Part shown: piece by piece, positions 15,945 to 24,354 of the stretch | Layout of the letters: each line of letters opens with the position of its first letter | How positions within the stretch are numbered: position 1 is the stretch's first letter | Assembly: GCA_002494125.1 (NCBI GenBank) | Contig: DLBD01000113.1 | Coordinates: forward strand, 1 to 27,497 | Source of the DNA: Ruminococcaceae bacterium UBA7030 | GTDB lineage: Bacteria > Bacillota > Clostridia > Oscillospirales > Acutalibacteraceae | DNA: 27,497 bases | Reading direction: 5' to 3' | Program-made: the position numbers and the translations under genes | Notes under the pieces: model-generated | Database searches by the model: none | What the model was told of the DNA's origin: nothing | The model's input: only the letters and a program-made list of their open reading frames with translations

Positions 15945-17162
15945 ATGAAGGTAGCGGTTATGGGCTACGGCACGGTAGGCTCCGGTGTTGTTGAAGTGAT
16001 TGAATCTCACGCAGACATTATTCCGAAGCGTATTGGCGGCGACACCCTTGAGGTTGCAAAAATTCTTGATTTAAGGGACTTTCCCGATGATCCCCACAGG
16101 GATTTGTTCACAAAGGATTTTAACGACATATTAAATGATGAAGAAATAAAAATTGTTGCTGAAACTATGGGCGGGGTTAATCCTGCGTTTGATTTCACAA
16201 TGAAGCTTCTTTGCGCAGGAAAAAGCGTTGTTACATCAAATAAAGAGCTTGTTGCCCAGAAGGGACTTGAGCTTCTTGAAACAGCAAAGAAAAACGGCGT
16301 CAACTATCTTTTCGAGGCATCGGTCGGCGGTGGTATTCCTATTATAAGACCGCTTACTCAATGCCTTGCTGCAAATAGAATTGAAGGAATTGCAGGTATT
16401 CTTAACGGCACGACAAACTTTATCCTCACTATGATGATAGAAAAGGGTATGTCATTTGACGAGGCGCTTAAAATCGCACAGGATAAGGGCTATGCCGAAA
16501 AGGATCCGACCGCCGATGTCGAGGGACATGACGCTTGCAGAAAGGTTTGCATCCTCGCATCTCTTGCTTTTGGCAAGCACGTTTATCCTTCACAGGTTGA
16601 AACCGAAGGTATAACTAATATAACGCTTGAAGATGTTTCATACATCGCATCGGCAAACGGAGTTATTAAGCTTCTCGGTCAGATTAAGTATTTCAGCGAC
16701 GACAAAATTGCGGCTTTTGTCAGTCCTGCTGTTGTATATAACGGTTCGCAGCTTGCGTCTGTTAAGGACGTGTTCAATGCAATACTCGTGCGCGGCGACG
16801 CAGTGGGTGATGTATGCTTCTACGGTCCCGGCGCAGGCAAGCTTCCGACAGCGTCTGCAGTAGTTGCCGATGTGATCGACTGTGCAAAGCACACAGAGAG
16901 AAGAAAGATTTTCGGCTGGGGTGCAGGCGATGAGGACTATGTAGTTGACTACAGGTCAAACGTTGAAATGCCGTTTTACGTTCGTGCAAAGGCTTCTGCA
17001 AGCGAGGTTACCGCAAAGTTTTCGGAGGTTAAGTTCCTTTCAAGAAAGGGACAGCCGTCCGATGAGGTTGCCTTCATAACAGATGTTATGACAGAAAACA
17101 AGCTTTTTCAGAAGCTTGACGGGATGGACGTTATCAACACAATTAAGGTTACAAACTATTAA
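15945..17162 (+). CDS. hom: Homoserine dehydrogenase
   Basis: NAD(P)H-dependent reduction of aspartate semialdehyde to homoserine, the entry to threonine and methionine; 405 residues. The Rossmann motif GYGTVG is at 7-12 and TSNKELVAQKG at 98-107. The catalytic-domain motif GILNGTTNFI is at 151-160. The substrate pair is D196 and K200 in DVEGHDACRK. The C-terminal portion after about residue 340 is an ACT-like feedback domain, somewhat shorter than the roughly 430-residue Bacillus form. Ribosome site AGGAGG is 6 bases upstream inside the pheB end. It shares the operon with pheB and aspartokinase; the intervening step (asd) is not in the window. Confidence 0.95.
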   Translation: MKVAVMGYGTVGSGVVEVIESHADIIPKRIGGDTLEVAKILDLRDFPDDPHRDLFTKDFNDILNDEEIKIVAETMGGVNPAFDFTMKLLCAGKSVVTSNKELVAQKGLELLETAKKNGVNYLFEASVGGGIPIIRPLTQCLAANRIEGIAGILNGTTNFILTMMIEKGMSFDEALKIAQDKGYAEKDPTADVEGHDACRKVCILASLAFGKHVYPSQVETEGITNITLEDVSYIASANGVIKLLGQIKYFSDDKIAAFVSPAVVYNGSQLASVKDVFNAILVRGDAVGDVCFYGPGAGKLPTASAVVADVIDCAKHTERRKIFGWGAGDEDYVVDYRSNVEMPFYVRAKASASEVTAKFSEVKFLSRKGQPSDEVAFITDVMTENKLFQKLDGMDVINTIKVTNY

Positions 17163-17180
17163 TAACAGGAGGAAATAACC

Positions 17181-18383
17181 ATGGGACTTATTGTTCAGAA
17201 ATTTGGCGGTTCTTCTGTTGCTGACGCCCAGCGTGTGATGAATGTTGCAAAGATTGTAACGGACACCTACAAGCAGGGTAACGATGTTATCGTTGTTGTA
17301 TCCGCTCAGGGCGATACAACCGACGACCTTATCGAACAGGCGCAGGAGATTAATCCGCAGGCTGCCAAGAGAGAAATGGACCAGCTTATGGCGGCGGGCG
17401 AGCAGATTTCAATATCGCTTCTCGCTATGGCTATTGAAAAGCTGGGCTTCCCCGTAATCAGCCTTCTCGGCTGGCAGGCAGGCTTTAACACAAATTCGAT
17501 TTACGGTTCTGCAAGAATTAAAAATATCAGACCGAACAGGCTCCAGGCTGAAATTGCAAAACATAATATTGTAGTTGTTGCAGGCTTCCAGGGTATCAAC
17601 AGATACGATGACCTCACAACCCTCGGCAGAGGCGGCTCAGACACGTCTGCAGTTGCTATTGCGGCTGCGCTCAGAGCCGACAGATGTCAGATATTTACAG
17701 ACGTTGAGGGCGTTTTCACCGCTGATCCGAGAAAGGTAGAGGGTGCTAAAAAGCTTAAGGAAATCACATATGACGAAATGCTTGAGCTTGCAACTCTCGG
17801 CGCACAGGTTCTAAATAACCGTTCAGTTGAAATGGCAAAGAAATACGGAGTAGAGCTTGAGGTTCTCTCGTCACTTAACCCGGTTCCGGGAACAATAGTT
17901 AAGGAGTATACTAAAATGGAAAAAATGTTAATTCGCGGCGTAACAAAGGATAAGGATGTTGCTCTTGTTTCAATCTTGGGGCTCAGGGACACACCGGGTG
18001 TTGCATTCAAAATTTTCTCTAAGCTTTCATCAAAGAATATCAATGTCGATATTATTCTTCAGTCCTTCGGAAGAGATGGCACAAAGGATATCATTTTCAC
18101 CGTTAGCAAGGATAACGGCGAGCTTGCAGTAAGTCTTCTTGAGGATATGCTTGATGAGGCTAAGATTGTCTGCAATACAAATGTTGCGAAGGTTTCAATC
18201 GTCGGCGCAGGTATGGAGTCGCATCCCGGCACAGCGTCAAAGATGTTCGAAGCACTTTATGAAAGCAATATCAACATCCAGATGATTTCAACCTCTGAAA
18301 TTAAAATTTCGGTTATCATTGATGCTGATGAGGCTGACAGAGCTGTATCTGCAGTACACAAGGCTTTCATTCCAAACGACTGA
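17181..18383 (+). CDS. lysC: Aspartate kinase (alpha subunit), Bacillus aspartokinase II type
   Basis: Phosphorylates aspartate, the first step to lysine, threonine and methionine; 400 residues. The kinase domain runs from KFGGSS (7-12) through GRGGSDTSA (149-157) and FTDVEGVFTADPR (172-184). Two ACT domains lie at about 260-330 and 340-398 (VSILGLRDTPGVAFKIF; VSIVGAGMESHPGTASKMF) and bind the feedback amino acid. Ribosome site AGGAGGA stands before ATG 17181, 18 bases after hom. Codon 246 is an in-frame ATG with its own strong ribosome site, so a separate beta subunit is probable (see 17901-18383). The terminator follows 13 bases after the stop. Confidence 0.96.
   Translation: MGLIVQKFGGSSVADAQRVMNVAKIVTDTYKQGNDVIVVVSAQGDTTDDLIEQAQEINPQAAKREMDQLMAAGEQISISLLAMAIEKLGFPVISLLGWQAGFNTNSIYGSARIKNIRPNRLQAEIAKHNIVVVAGFQGINRYDDLTTLGRGGSDTSAVAIAAALRADRCQIFTDVEGVFTADPRKVEGAKKLKEITYDEMLELATLGAQVLNNRSVEMAKKYGVELEVLSSLNPVPGTIVKEYTKMEKMLIRGVTKDKDVALVSILGLRDTPGVAFKIFSKLSSKNINVDIILQSFGRDGTKDIIFTVSKDNGELAVSLLEDMLDEAKIVCNTNVAKVSIVGAGMESHPGTASKMFEALYESNINIQMISTSEIKISVIIDADEADRAVSAVHKAFIPND
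17901..17918 (+). promoter_or_regulatory. Internal ribosome site for the aspartokinase beta subunit
   Basis: AAGGAG (17901-17906) lies 9 bases before an ATG (17916-17918) that is exactly in frame with lysC (codon 246). Translation from it would give about 155 residues holding only the two ACT domains. The same arrangement is established for Bacillus subtilis aspartokinase II (alpha2beta2). Confidence 0.78.
17916..18383 (+). CDS. Aspartokinase beta subunit, internal in-frame start of lysC
   Basis: Nested inside lysC, same reading frame, starting MEKMLIRGV. The product would be the regulatory ACT pair alone (about residues 246-400 of the long form), expected to join the alpha chain in a hetero-oligomer that senses end-product amino acid. 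It rests on the ribosome site described at 17901-17918 and on the known Bacillus precedent. Confidence 0.65.
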   Translation: MEKMLIRGVTKDKDVALVSILGLRDTPGVAFKIFSKLSSKNINVDIILQSFGRDGTKDIIFTVSKDNGELAVSLLEDMLDEAKIVCNTNVAKVSIVGAGMESHPGTASKMFEALYESNINIQMISTSEIKISVIIDADEADRAVSAVHKAFIPND

Positions 18384-18396
18384 TAAATATATAGTT

Positions 18397-18440
18397 AAAG
18401 GGAGTTACCGCTTTAGGCGGTAACTCCCTTTTATTTTTTT
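18397..18440. terminator. Terminator between lysC and the convergent aldose epimerase gene
   Basis: A 15-bp perfect stem (18397-18411 and 18417-18431, core GGGAGTTACCGC) with loop TTTAG and tail TTATTTTTTT. The epimerase stop codon overlaps the T tract at 18439-18441. The minus side is A/T-rich (complement of TATATAGTTAA), so it may serve both directions. Confidence 0.88.
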
Positions 18441-19494
18441 ATTTTGCCGAAAATCTCAATTCAGTTATTGTATAAAACGGTTTGTCCGGCTGTGCATATT
18501 TCATAGGGAAGGACGGTATATTGAGCGAATCCGGATAAAACTGCGTTTCAAGCGCAACGCCTCTTCTGTATGTAACGAAGGAATTTCCCTTGCCGATGTC
18601 TCCCGTCTTTTCAAGCCAGCCGCCGCAGTAAAGCTGAATGCCCGGTAAATCCGTCCAGACCTCAAGTCGTCTGCCGCTTTCTCTGTCTTCAAGTATTGCT
18701 GCTTGTGAAAGTCTGCCGATTTCCTTGTTGTTAAGGCAGTAGTTATTGTCGTATCCGACATCGCCTATTGTAGCGCGAAACGCAACGTCAATGTTATCTC
18801 CGATTTTATGCATTTCGGTAAAGTCCATCATAGTTTCTTTAACAGTGCTGATTTCACCCGTCGGAAGCTGTGACGAATCCGTTTCGGTAAACTCGTTTGC
18901 GTTTATCTGAAGATAATGTCCCTCAATTGTTTTTCTGCTGTCGCCGGAGAGGTTAAAATATGCGTGATTTGTCGGGTTTATAACGGTCTTTTTATCGGTT
19001 GTTGCCGTATATTCAATCTTCAGCGTGTTGTCATTTGTCAGGGTGTATTTAATATCCATAGTGACGTTACCCGGGAAGCCGTCCTCCATATCCGGAGAAA
19101 ACCTTGTAAAGACAACATAGTCATCGCCAAGCTCCTTAACCTCCCAGTTAGTAAAACTGAAGCGACCGCCGCCGTGAAGAGTCCATGTGCCCTGATTTGC
19201 AGGCGTGTGATATTCTGTGCCGTCTATTGTAAATTTTGCGTCACGAATACGGTTTGCCCATCTTCCGACCGCAAGACCCTGATATCCGAAATCGGGGTTT
19301 ACATAGTGCTTCGCCTCGTCAAAGCCCAAAACAACGTCAGCCATTTTGCCGTTTCTGTCAGGCATATTAAGTGAGTGAATACCTGCGCCGAGTGTCATAA
19401 GCGATACGCTTGCGCCTTTTGAATTTGTCAGGGTGAGAAGATATACCTCCTCGCCGTTTTCAAGCTTGTCAAACAGTTTTTTTTCTGATGCCAT
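18439..19494 (-). CDS. galM: Aldose 1-epimerase (mutarotase)
   Basis: Interconverts alpha and beta anomers of galactose or glucose before the Leloir or glycolytic pathways; 351 residues and cytoplasmic. Seen: GRWANRI (77-83), LHGGG (106-110) with H107, the substrate-binding and general-acid NPTNHAYFNLSG with H177, LPGIQLYCGG (283-292) and the general base E316 in VALETQFYPDSLN. All catalytic positions of the GalM family are intact. It stands alone between convergent lysC and divergent fha genes. AAGGGG precedes the ATG. Its presence fits the alpha-galactosidase and alpha-glucosidase units nearby, both of which release anomer-specific sugar. Confidence 0.93.
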   Translation of the reverse strand: MASEKKLFDKLENGEEVYLLTLTNSKGASVSLMTLGAGIHSLNMPDRNGKMADVVLGFDEAKHYVNPDFGYQGLAVGRWANRIRDAKFTIDGTEYHTPANQGTWTLHGGGRFSFTNWEVKELGDDYVVFTRFSPDMEDGFPGNVTMDIKYTLTNDNTLKIEYTATTDKKTVINPTNHAYFNLSGDSRKTIEGHYLQINANEFTETDSSQLPTGEISTVKETMMDFTEMHKIGDNIDVAFRATIGDVGYDNNYCLNNKEIGRLSQAAILEDRESGRRLEVWTDLPGIQLYCGGWLEKTGDIGKGNSFVTYRRGVALETQFYPDSLNIPSFPMKYAQPDKPFYTITELRFSAK

Positions 19495-19539
19495 AGTGAT
19501 ACCCCTTATTATGAAAAAAGATATTTTTATTGTATTTTC

Positions 19540-19568
19540 AGTATATAAGAAAATATTAATAAATTCAA
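19540..19568 (-). promoter_or_regulatory. Promoter of galM
   Basis: On the minus strand there is TTGAAT (19563-19568), a 17-base spacer and TATACT (19540-19545), about 45 bases before the ATG at 19494. Confidence 0.6.
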
Positions 19569-19575
19569 TAGCTTC

Positions 19576-19615
19576 TTGACATTTCGACGATTTACAAGTA
19601 TTTTATAGGTATAAT
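19576..19615 (+). promoter_or_regulatory. Likely promoter of the FHA-RodA-PBP-HflX operon
   Basis: A consensus -35 TTGACA is at 19576-19581. A 17-base spacer leads to TATTTT (19599-19604). A perfect TATAAT is further down at 19610-19615, but 28 bases from TTGACA with no good -35 of its own. One of these is probably the start. Confidence 0.45.
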
Positions 19616-19641
19616 AAATTATTATATAAGGAAGTGTTATA

Positions 19642-20394
19642 TTGGACACGTTAAATACATTGCTTACCGATGTTGCAAGGTTTGTTTTGCCGCTAATGAC
19701 TTTGTTCATTTTGGCAACCTGCGTTATTTCGCTTTTCAGAAACAGACCGCGACTTCACAAAATGGCACAGCTTGTCGACCAGAATAACGGCTCGATAATC
19801 GACATTGACCGCTGGGAAATTTCCATCGGAAAAAGCAGGTCAAATGACGTTGTGCTTCCTATGCCGGATGTTTCCCGTTTCCATGCGGTTATTTCAAAAA
19901 AGAGAAACGAGTGGATTATAACCGATACCTTTTCAAAGCAGGGCGTTTATGTAAACGGCGAAAGGATTGAGGGGACTACTGTTATTGAGGACGGCGATTC
20001 AATTACAATCGGCTCGATACCGCTCAAATTCGTCTGCGCCGATGCGCTCTCAAACGAAACAAAGGCGCAGATGAGAACGGCTGCCGCTGTGCCGAAAAGC
20101 TCGGGAATTGCATACGCTGTGCTTGTCGATGTAAAAACACATAAGCCTGTATATCTCCGAAAGCAGGATGTGCTTATCGGCAGAGGCGACGACTGCGATA
20201 TCAAGATTAATCTTGATACAGTAAGCTCAAAGCATGCAAGAATTCATCTCACAACAAGGGGCTGGGCGCTTTCAGACCTCAACAGTCATAACGGAACCAA
20301 GCTTAACGGCAGATTCATAAACCAGCCACAGCTTATCTTCGATGAGGATATTGTTACCTTTGGCGAGAGAGTTTTTGTATTTTATGAAAGGTAG
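19642..20394 (+). CDS. Membrane-anchored protein with two FHA domains
   Basis: A 250-residue protein: one N-terminal membrane helix (about 13-32), then two forkhead-associated domains that bind phosphothreonine. The first (about 52-122) shows ISIGKSRSNDVVLP and SRFHAVI then VYVNGERI. The second (about 172-248) shows VLIGRGDDCDIKIN, SSKHARIH and NSHNGTKLNG. The second fits the FHA consensus (GR, S-x2-H, NGT) better; the first has GK for GR, RFH for SxxH and VNG without the preceding NG(T). I start at TTG 19642, 7 bases after AAGGAAG; the next ATG would remove the membrane helix. It heads an operon with RodA and a PBP. The layout is close to the FhaA/FhaB-RodA-PbpA clusters of Actinobacteria, but no Ser/Thr kinase or phosphatase is in this window. 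Confidence 0.85.
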   Translation: MDTLNTLLTDVARFVLPLMTLFILATCVISLFRNRPRLHKMAQLVDQNNGSIIDIDRWEISIGKSRSNDVVLPMPDVSRFHAVISKKRNEWIITDTFSKQGVYVNGERIEGTTVIEDGDSITIGSIPLKFVCADALSNETKAQMRTAAAVPKSSGIAYAVLVDVKTHKPVYLRKQDVLIGRGDDCDIKINLDTVSSKHARIHLTTRGWALSDLNSHNGTKLNGRFINQPQLIFDEDIVTFGERVFVFYER

Positions 20395-20402
20395 GGCAGA
20401 GT

Positions 20403-21665
20403 ATGGCAAAGAGAAATAAAATTCACCACATAAAGCCTATCAATAACTTTGCTCTTCTTGCGCTTCTTTCGGTGTTTCAGCTTGTAACGGCATACTTTGC
20501 CGCTGCTTCCTATGAAAGCTTCAACATCAAGGTTATGGTATGCCTTATAGTGTTCCTTATTTTTGAATGGATATATGTTTCGCTTTTTTATTCGGTTATG
20601 CACCGAAGAAACTTTGAGCTTGAGTTTATTGCGTTTTTCCTAACTGACGTAGGTCTTACGGTTATCGGCTCTATTGACGCCAAGGCATGTGTAAAGCAGC
20701 TGATTATTGCAATCGCCGCTGTTGTTGCGTATGTCGTTCTTGTGTTCGTACTCGGTAATATCGACCTTTGCATGAAGCTCCGACTGCCTGTTGCAATCGG
20801 CGCTATGGCGCTTTTGGGGTTGAATATTATCATCGGAACAGTAAAATACGGTGCACAAAACTGGATTGAGGTAGGCGGTTTTACCATTCAACCGTCTGAA
20901 TTTGTAAAGGTTGCGTTCATCTTTGTAGGCGCCGCAACGCTTGAAAAAATACAGACCTCAAAAAATATTATTAAATTTATTGTGTTTTCCGTTGCGTGCG
21001 TAGGCGCTCTTGTGCTTATTCGTGACTTTGGTACCGCGCTTATTTTCTTTATCACCTTCCTCATTATTGCATTTATGAATTCCGGTGATATCAAGACAGT
21101 CGGTCTTGCGCTTTCAGCAGCGGGACTCGGCGGCGTTATCGTAATCAAGTATAAATCCTATGTAACGAAAAGATTTGCAATCTACCGTCATATCTGGGAG
21201 GACCCGTATGACACAGGTTACCAGCAGGCGCACGTTCTTACCGGTATGGCTTCGGGCGGACTTCTCGGCCTTGGTATCGGAAACGGCAGAATAAGATATT
21301 ATTTTGACAACTACCTTACGATAACAGACGACATATTCGGTGTTATTTGTGAGGAATGGGGATTTCTTTTCGGATTGATTCTTGTGCTTTGCTTTGTTGC
21401 AATCGCTGTTTCAGCCATTGTTAATTCAATCGCTGCAAGGTCAACCTTCTATTCAATCTCCGCCGTTGCGGGCGCAGGTATGCTCCTCTTTCAGACGGCA
21501 CTCAATATTTTCGGAATTACCGACGTTCTTCCTCTTACGGGCGTAACCCTTCCTTTTATAAGTCAGGGCGGAAGCTCGATGATAAGCTGCTGGCTTGTGC
21601 TTGCTTTTATAAAGGCGTCGGATGTTCGTACCTATAATTATCTGGGAGGTGCGAAGAAGAAATGA
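20403..21665 (+). CDS. rodA: SEDS-family peptidoglycan polymerase (RodA/FtsW/SpoVE)
   Basis: A 420-residue polytopic protein with about ten membrane helices that polymerises lipid II into glycan strands. Family motifs: GAQNWIEVGGFTIQPSEFVK (150-169), the RDFGTALIFF segment, the long extracellular loop with DPYDTGYQQAHVLTGMASGGLLGLGIGNG, TDDIFGVICEEWG, and the C-terminal LPFISQGGSSM (383-393). It cannot be separated cleanly into RodA, FtsW or SpoVE by eye; the pairing with a class B PBP and FHA protein favours the RodA-like group. It begins 8 bases after the FHA gene, with AGGGCAGAG upstream, and overlaps the next gene by 4 bases (ATGA). Confidence 0.92.
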   Translation: MAKRNKIHHIKPINNFALLALLSVFQLVTAYFAAASYESFNIKVMVCLIVFLIFEWIYVSLFYSVMHRRNFELEFIAFFLTDVGLTVIGSIDAKACVKQLIIAIAAVVAYVVLVFVLGNIDLCMKLRLPVAIGAMALLGLNIIIGTVKYGAQNWIEVGGFTIQPSEFVKVAFIFVGAATLEKIQTSKNIIKFIVFSVACVGALVLIRDFGTALIFFITFLIIAFMNSGDIKTVGLALSAAGLGGVIVIKYKSYVTKRFAIYRHIWEDPYDTGYQQAHVLTGMASGGLLGLGIGNGRIRYYFDNYLTITDDIFGVICEEWGFLFGLILVLCFVAIAVSAIVNSIAARSTFYSISAVAGAGMLLFQTALNIFGITDVLPLTGVTLPFISQGGSSMISCWLVLAFIKASDVRTYNYLGGAKKK

Positions 21666-23050
21666 AAATGATAACAAGAAGAGGACTTTTCCTCATTATA
21701 CTTATACTCGGCTTTATCGGCGGTCTAGGCTTCTTAACTTACAGTATGATAAGTCACGGTCCCGCTTGGGCAATGCAACCGTACAACAGCACGATTTACA
21801 GGGACGGTGAGCTGATTGCCGAGGGCAAAATTACCGATTCAAACGGCAATGTTCTTGCCCAGACGGTTGACGGTAAACGTGTTTACAGCGAAAGTGAAAC
21901 CACAAGAAAGTCCACCCTTCACACAGTGGGCGACACGATGGGATTTATCTCAACCGGCGTACAGCGTGTTTATCGCTCGAAGCTTGTCGGTTACAGCCCG
22001 CTTAACGGTATCTATTCAATTACCCGAAACGGAAGCGGTAACGATATGTCGCTAACTGTTAATTCTGACGTTTGCGATGTTGCTTATGACGCTCTTTCGG
22101 ACTACAAGGCAGGCTGCGTCGGAGTGGTAAATTATAAGACGGGTGATATTGTGTGTATGTGCTCAACTCCGTCCTTTGACCCGACTAATAAGCCATCTGA
22201 CATTGATACAAACGACAAGTATGAGGGCGTTTATATCAACCGGCTTCTTACGGGACTTTACACACCGGGGTCAACATTTAAGCTTGTTACCGCCATCTGC
22301 GCTATTGAAAATATTCCCGATATAAATTCAAGAACCTTCTACTGCGAAGGTGAATATGACGCAGGCGGCACGCCGATTGAATGTAATGCATATCATGGTG
22401 AAGTAACGTTTGAAGAAGCGCTTGCTAAATCCTGTAACTCCGCATTTGCACAGATTGCAATTGAGCTCGGTCCGGATAAGATTATGGAAACTGCAAAACA
22501 GCTTGGTTTGACATCAGAAGTTATGATTAGCGGAAATATTACGTCGTCAAAGGGCAAGATGTTCCTTGAAACTTCCGATTCTAACGACTATGTCGGCTGG
22601 ACGGGTATCGGTCAGGGCGATACGCTTCTTTCTCCTGTTGCAATGCTTCGTCTTGTAAGCGCTGTTGCAAACGACGGTAATGCAGTTAGCTTCAATCTTG
22701 TAGACAGCTTTGCTAATAAAGCAGGTAAGGCGCTCGATCTGAATATTACCTCAAAAGAAACTCAACTTATCAGCACCGCAACTGCTGCACAGTTAAAGCA
22801 GATGATGAGGTACAATGTTGAAGAACAGTACGGCGACTATAATTATGAGGGACTAAACCTCTGCGCAAAGTCGGGTACGGCACAGATAGATAACGAAACA
22901 TGGCACAACACAGCATGGTTTGTCGGCTTTATGGACGATGATGCTCATCCGTATGCCTTTGTAGTTGTTGTTGAATACGGCGGCTCCGGTTCGCAGACGG
23001 CCGGTCCTATTGCAAACCGTGTTCTTCAGGCTTTAGTAAACGGAGAATAA
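21662..23050 (+). CDS. Class B penicillin-binding protein, transpeptidase (PbpA-like)
   Basis: A 462-residue D,D-transpeptidase that cross-links peptidoglycan with the adjacent RodA. It has an N-terminal membrane anchor at about 8-28. The three active-site motifs are present: S204-T-F-K207 (TPGSTFKL), S257-C-N259 (KSCNSAFAQ) and K403-S-G405 (AKSGTAQ). The N-terminal non-catalytic region before the transpeptidase domain is only about 110-130 residues. This is the short pedestal form like mycobacterial PbpA (491 residues) and not the 600-700-residue PBP2/FtsI. Translation is coupled to rodA by the ATGA overlap. HflX starts 1 base after its stop. Confidence 0.92.
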   Translation: MKMITRRGLFLIILILGFIGGLGFLTYSMISHGPAWAMQPYNSTIYRDGELIAEGKITDSNGNVLAQTVDGKRVYSESETTRKSTLHTVGDTMGFISTGVQRVYRSKLVGYSPLNGIYSITRNGSGNDMSLTVNSDVCDVAYDALSDYKAGCVGVVNYKTGDIVCMCSTPSFDPTNKPSDIDTNDKYEGVYINRLLTGLYTPGSTFKLVTAICAIENIPDINSRTFYCEGEYDAGGTPIECNAYHGEVTFEEALAKSCNSAFAQIAIELGPDKIMETAKQLGLTSEVMISGNITSSKGKMFLETSDSNDYVGWTGIGQGDTLLSPVAMLRLVSAVANDGNAVSFNLVDSFANKAGKALDLNITSKETQLISTATAAQLKQMMRYNVEEQYGDYNYEGLNLCAKSGTAQIDNETWHNTAWFVGFMDDDAHPYAFVVVVEYGGSGSQTAGPIANRVLQALVNGE

Positions 23051-23051
23051 T

Positions 23052-24323
23052 TTGGATTTAGATATTATCAACGAAGAAAAAGAGGAAAAGGCGCTTCTTG
23101 TGTCGGTTGACACGGGTGACTTTGACGCCGAAACCTCTATGTATGAGCTTGGAGAGCTTGCTAAAACTGCGGGAGCAGTTGTTGCGGGAGTTATCATTCA
23201 GAAGCGGCAAAGCATCGAAGGCGCAACATATCTCGGCAAGGGCAGGCTTGAAGAGGTCTCACAGTTTTGTAAGAATAATGATATTGACCTTGTTATTGCG
23301 GACTGCGAACTGTCGCCGGTTCAGGTTCGCAATATCGAGGATGCGACGGATACAAGGGTTATTGACAGAACAACCCTTATTCTTGACATTTTCGCAGGCA
23401 GGGCTAAATCAAAGGAGGGCAAGCTTCAGGTTGAGCTTGCCCAGCTTAAATATTCGCTTCCGAGACTTACGGGAAAAGGCACGGCGCTTTCGCGACTTGG
23501 CGGAGGTATCGGAACAAGAGGGCCCGGTGAAACTAAGCTTGAAACAGATAAAAGGCATATAAGGCGCCGAATTCAGTATATTAAGCAAGAACTTGACGGG
23601 GTAGAATTCCGCCGTAATATGCAACATGAAAGGCGTCGCAAAAACGGAGCCACAGTTGTTGCGATAGTCGGCTATACAAATGCAGGCAAATCAACTCTTA
23701 TGAACTATCTTACAAACGCAGGAGTGCTTGAAGAGGATAAGCTTTTCGCAACGCTTGACCCGACTGCAAGGAAGCTTGTTTTACCAAACGGGCAGCAGAT
23801 TATGCTCGTTGATACGGTAGGTTTCATAAGCAGACTTCCGCATCAGCTTGTTGACGCGTTTCGCTCAACTCTTGAGGAGGCAACCTATGCCGACCTTATA
23901 CTCAATGTTTGCGACGCATCTGACGAGGATTGCCACAACCATATAAAAACCACATATGATATTCTGTCATCTTTATTTGACGACGGCAGAATTGACGTGC
24001 CCGTTATAAATGTTTTCAACAAGTGCGACAAGGCGCAGGAGCTTGAGGACAGAGCCTATTTTTACGGTGCTGACAATCCTTGTGTAAGCATCAGCGCTCT
24101 TACAGGCTTCGGCGTTGACAATCTGCTTTCACAGATTGAAGCATCGTTACCGCAGACGAGAAAGAGGGTAATGCTTCTTATTCCGTTTTCCGACGGAGGT
24201 ACCGCTTCAAAAATCCGTGAGGACGGCGTAATTCATTTTGAGGAATACACATCGGACGGGCTGAAGCTTGACGCAACGGTCGAAATTTCTTTTCTTAACA
24301 AAATAAAAGATTATATTATCTGA
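23052..24323 (+). CDS. hflX: GTPase HflX
   Basis: A ribosome-associated GTPase of 423 residues implicated in splitting stalled ribosomes. The N-terminal HflX domain carries GATYLGKGRLEEV (57-69) and SPVQVRNIE (88-96). The linker contains the family's glycine-rich segment GGGIGTRGPGETKLETDKR (150-168). The G domain shows G1 GYTNAGKST (207-215), G3 DTVGF (254-258) and G4 NKCD (323-326), with the SALTG of G5 later. The start is TTG at 23052, six bases after GGAG in the end of the PBP gene; no ATG is available before the conserved N terminus. It is in the cell-wall operon, 1 base downstream of the PBP. Confidence 0.94.
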   Translation: MDLDIINEEKEEKALLVSVDTGDFDAETSMYELGELAKTAGAVVAGVIIQKRQSIEGATYLGKGRLEEVSQFCKNNDIDLVIADCELSPVQVRNIEDATDTRVIDRTTLILDIFAGRAKSKEGKLQVELAQLKYSLPRLTGKGTALSRLGGGIGTRGPGETKLETDKRHIRRRIQYIKQELDGVEFRRNMQHERRRKNGATVVAIVGYTNAGKSTLMNYLTNAGVLEEDKLFATLDPTARKLVLPNGQQIMLVDTVGFISRLPHQLVDAFRSTLEEATYADLILNVCDASDEDCHNHIKTTYDILSSLFDDGRIDVPVINVFNKCDKAQELEDRAYFYGADNPCVSISALTGFGVDNLLSQIEASLPQTRKRVMLLIPFSDGGTASKIREDGVIHFEEYTSDGLKLDATVEISFLNKIKDYII

Positions 24324-24354
24324 TTTTCAATCATAAAATTACTTAGGTGATTTT

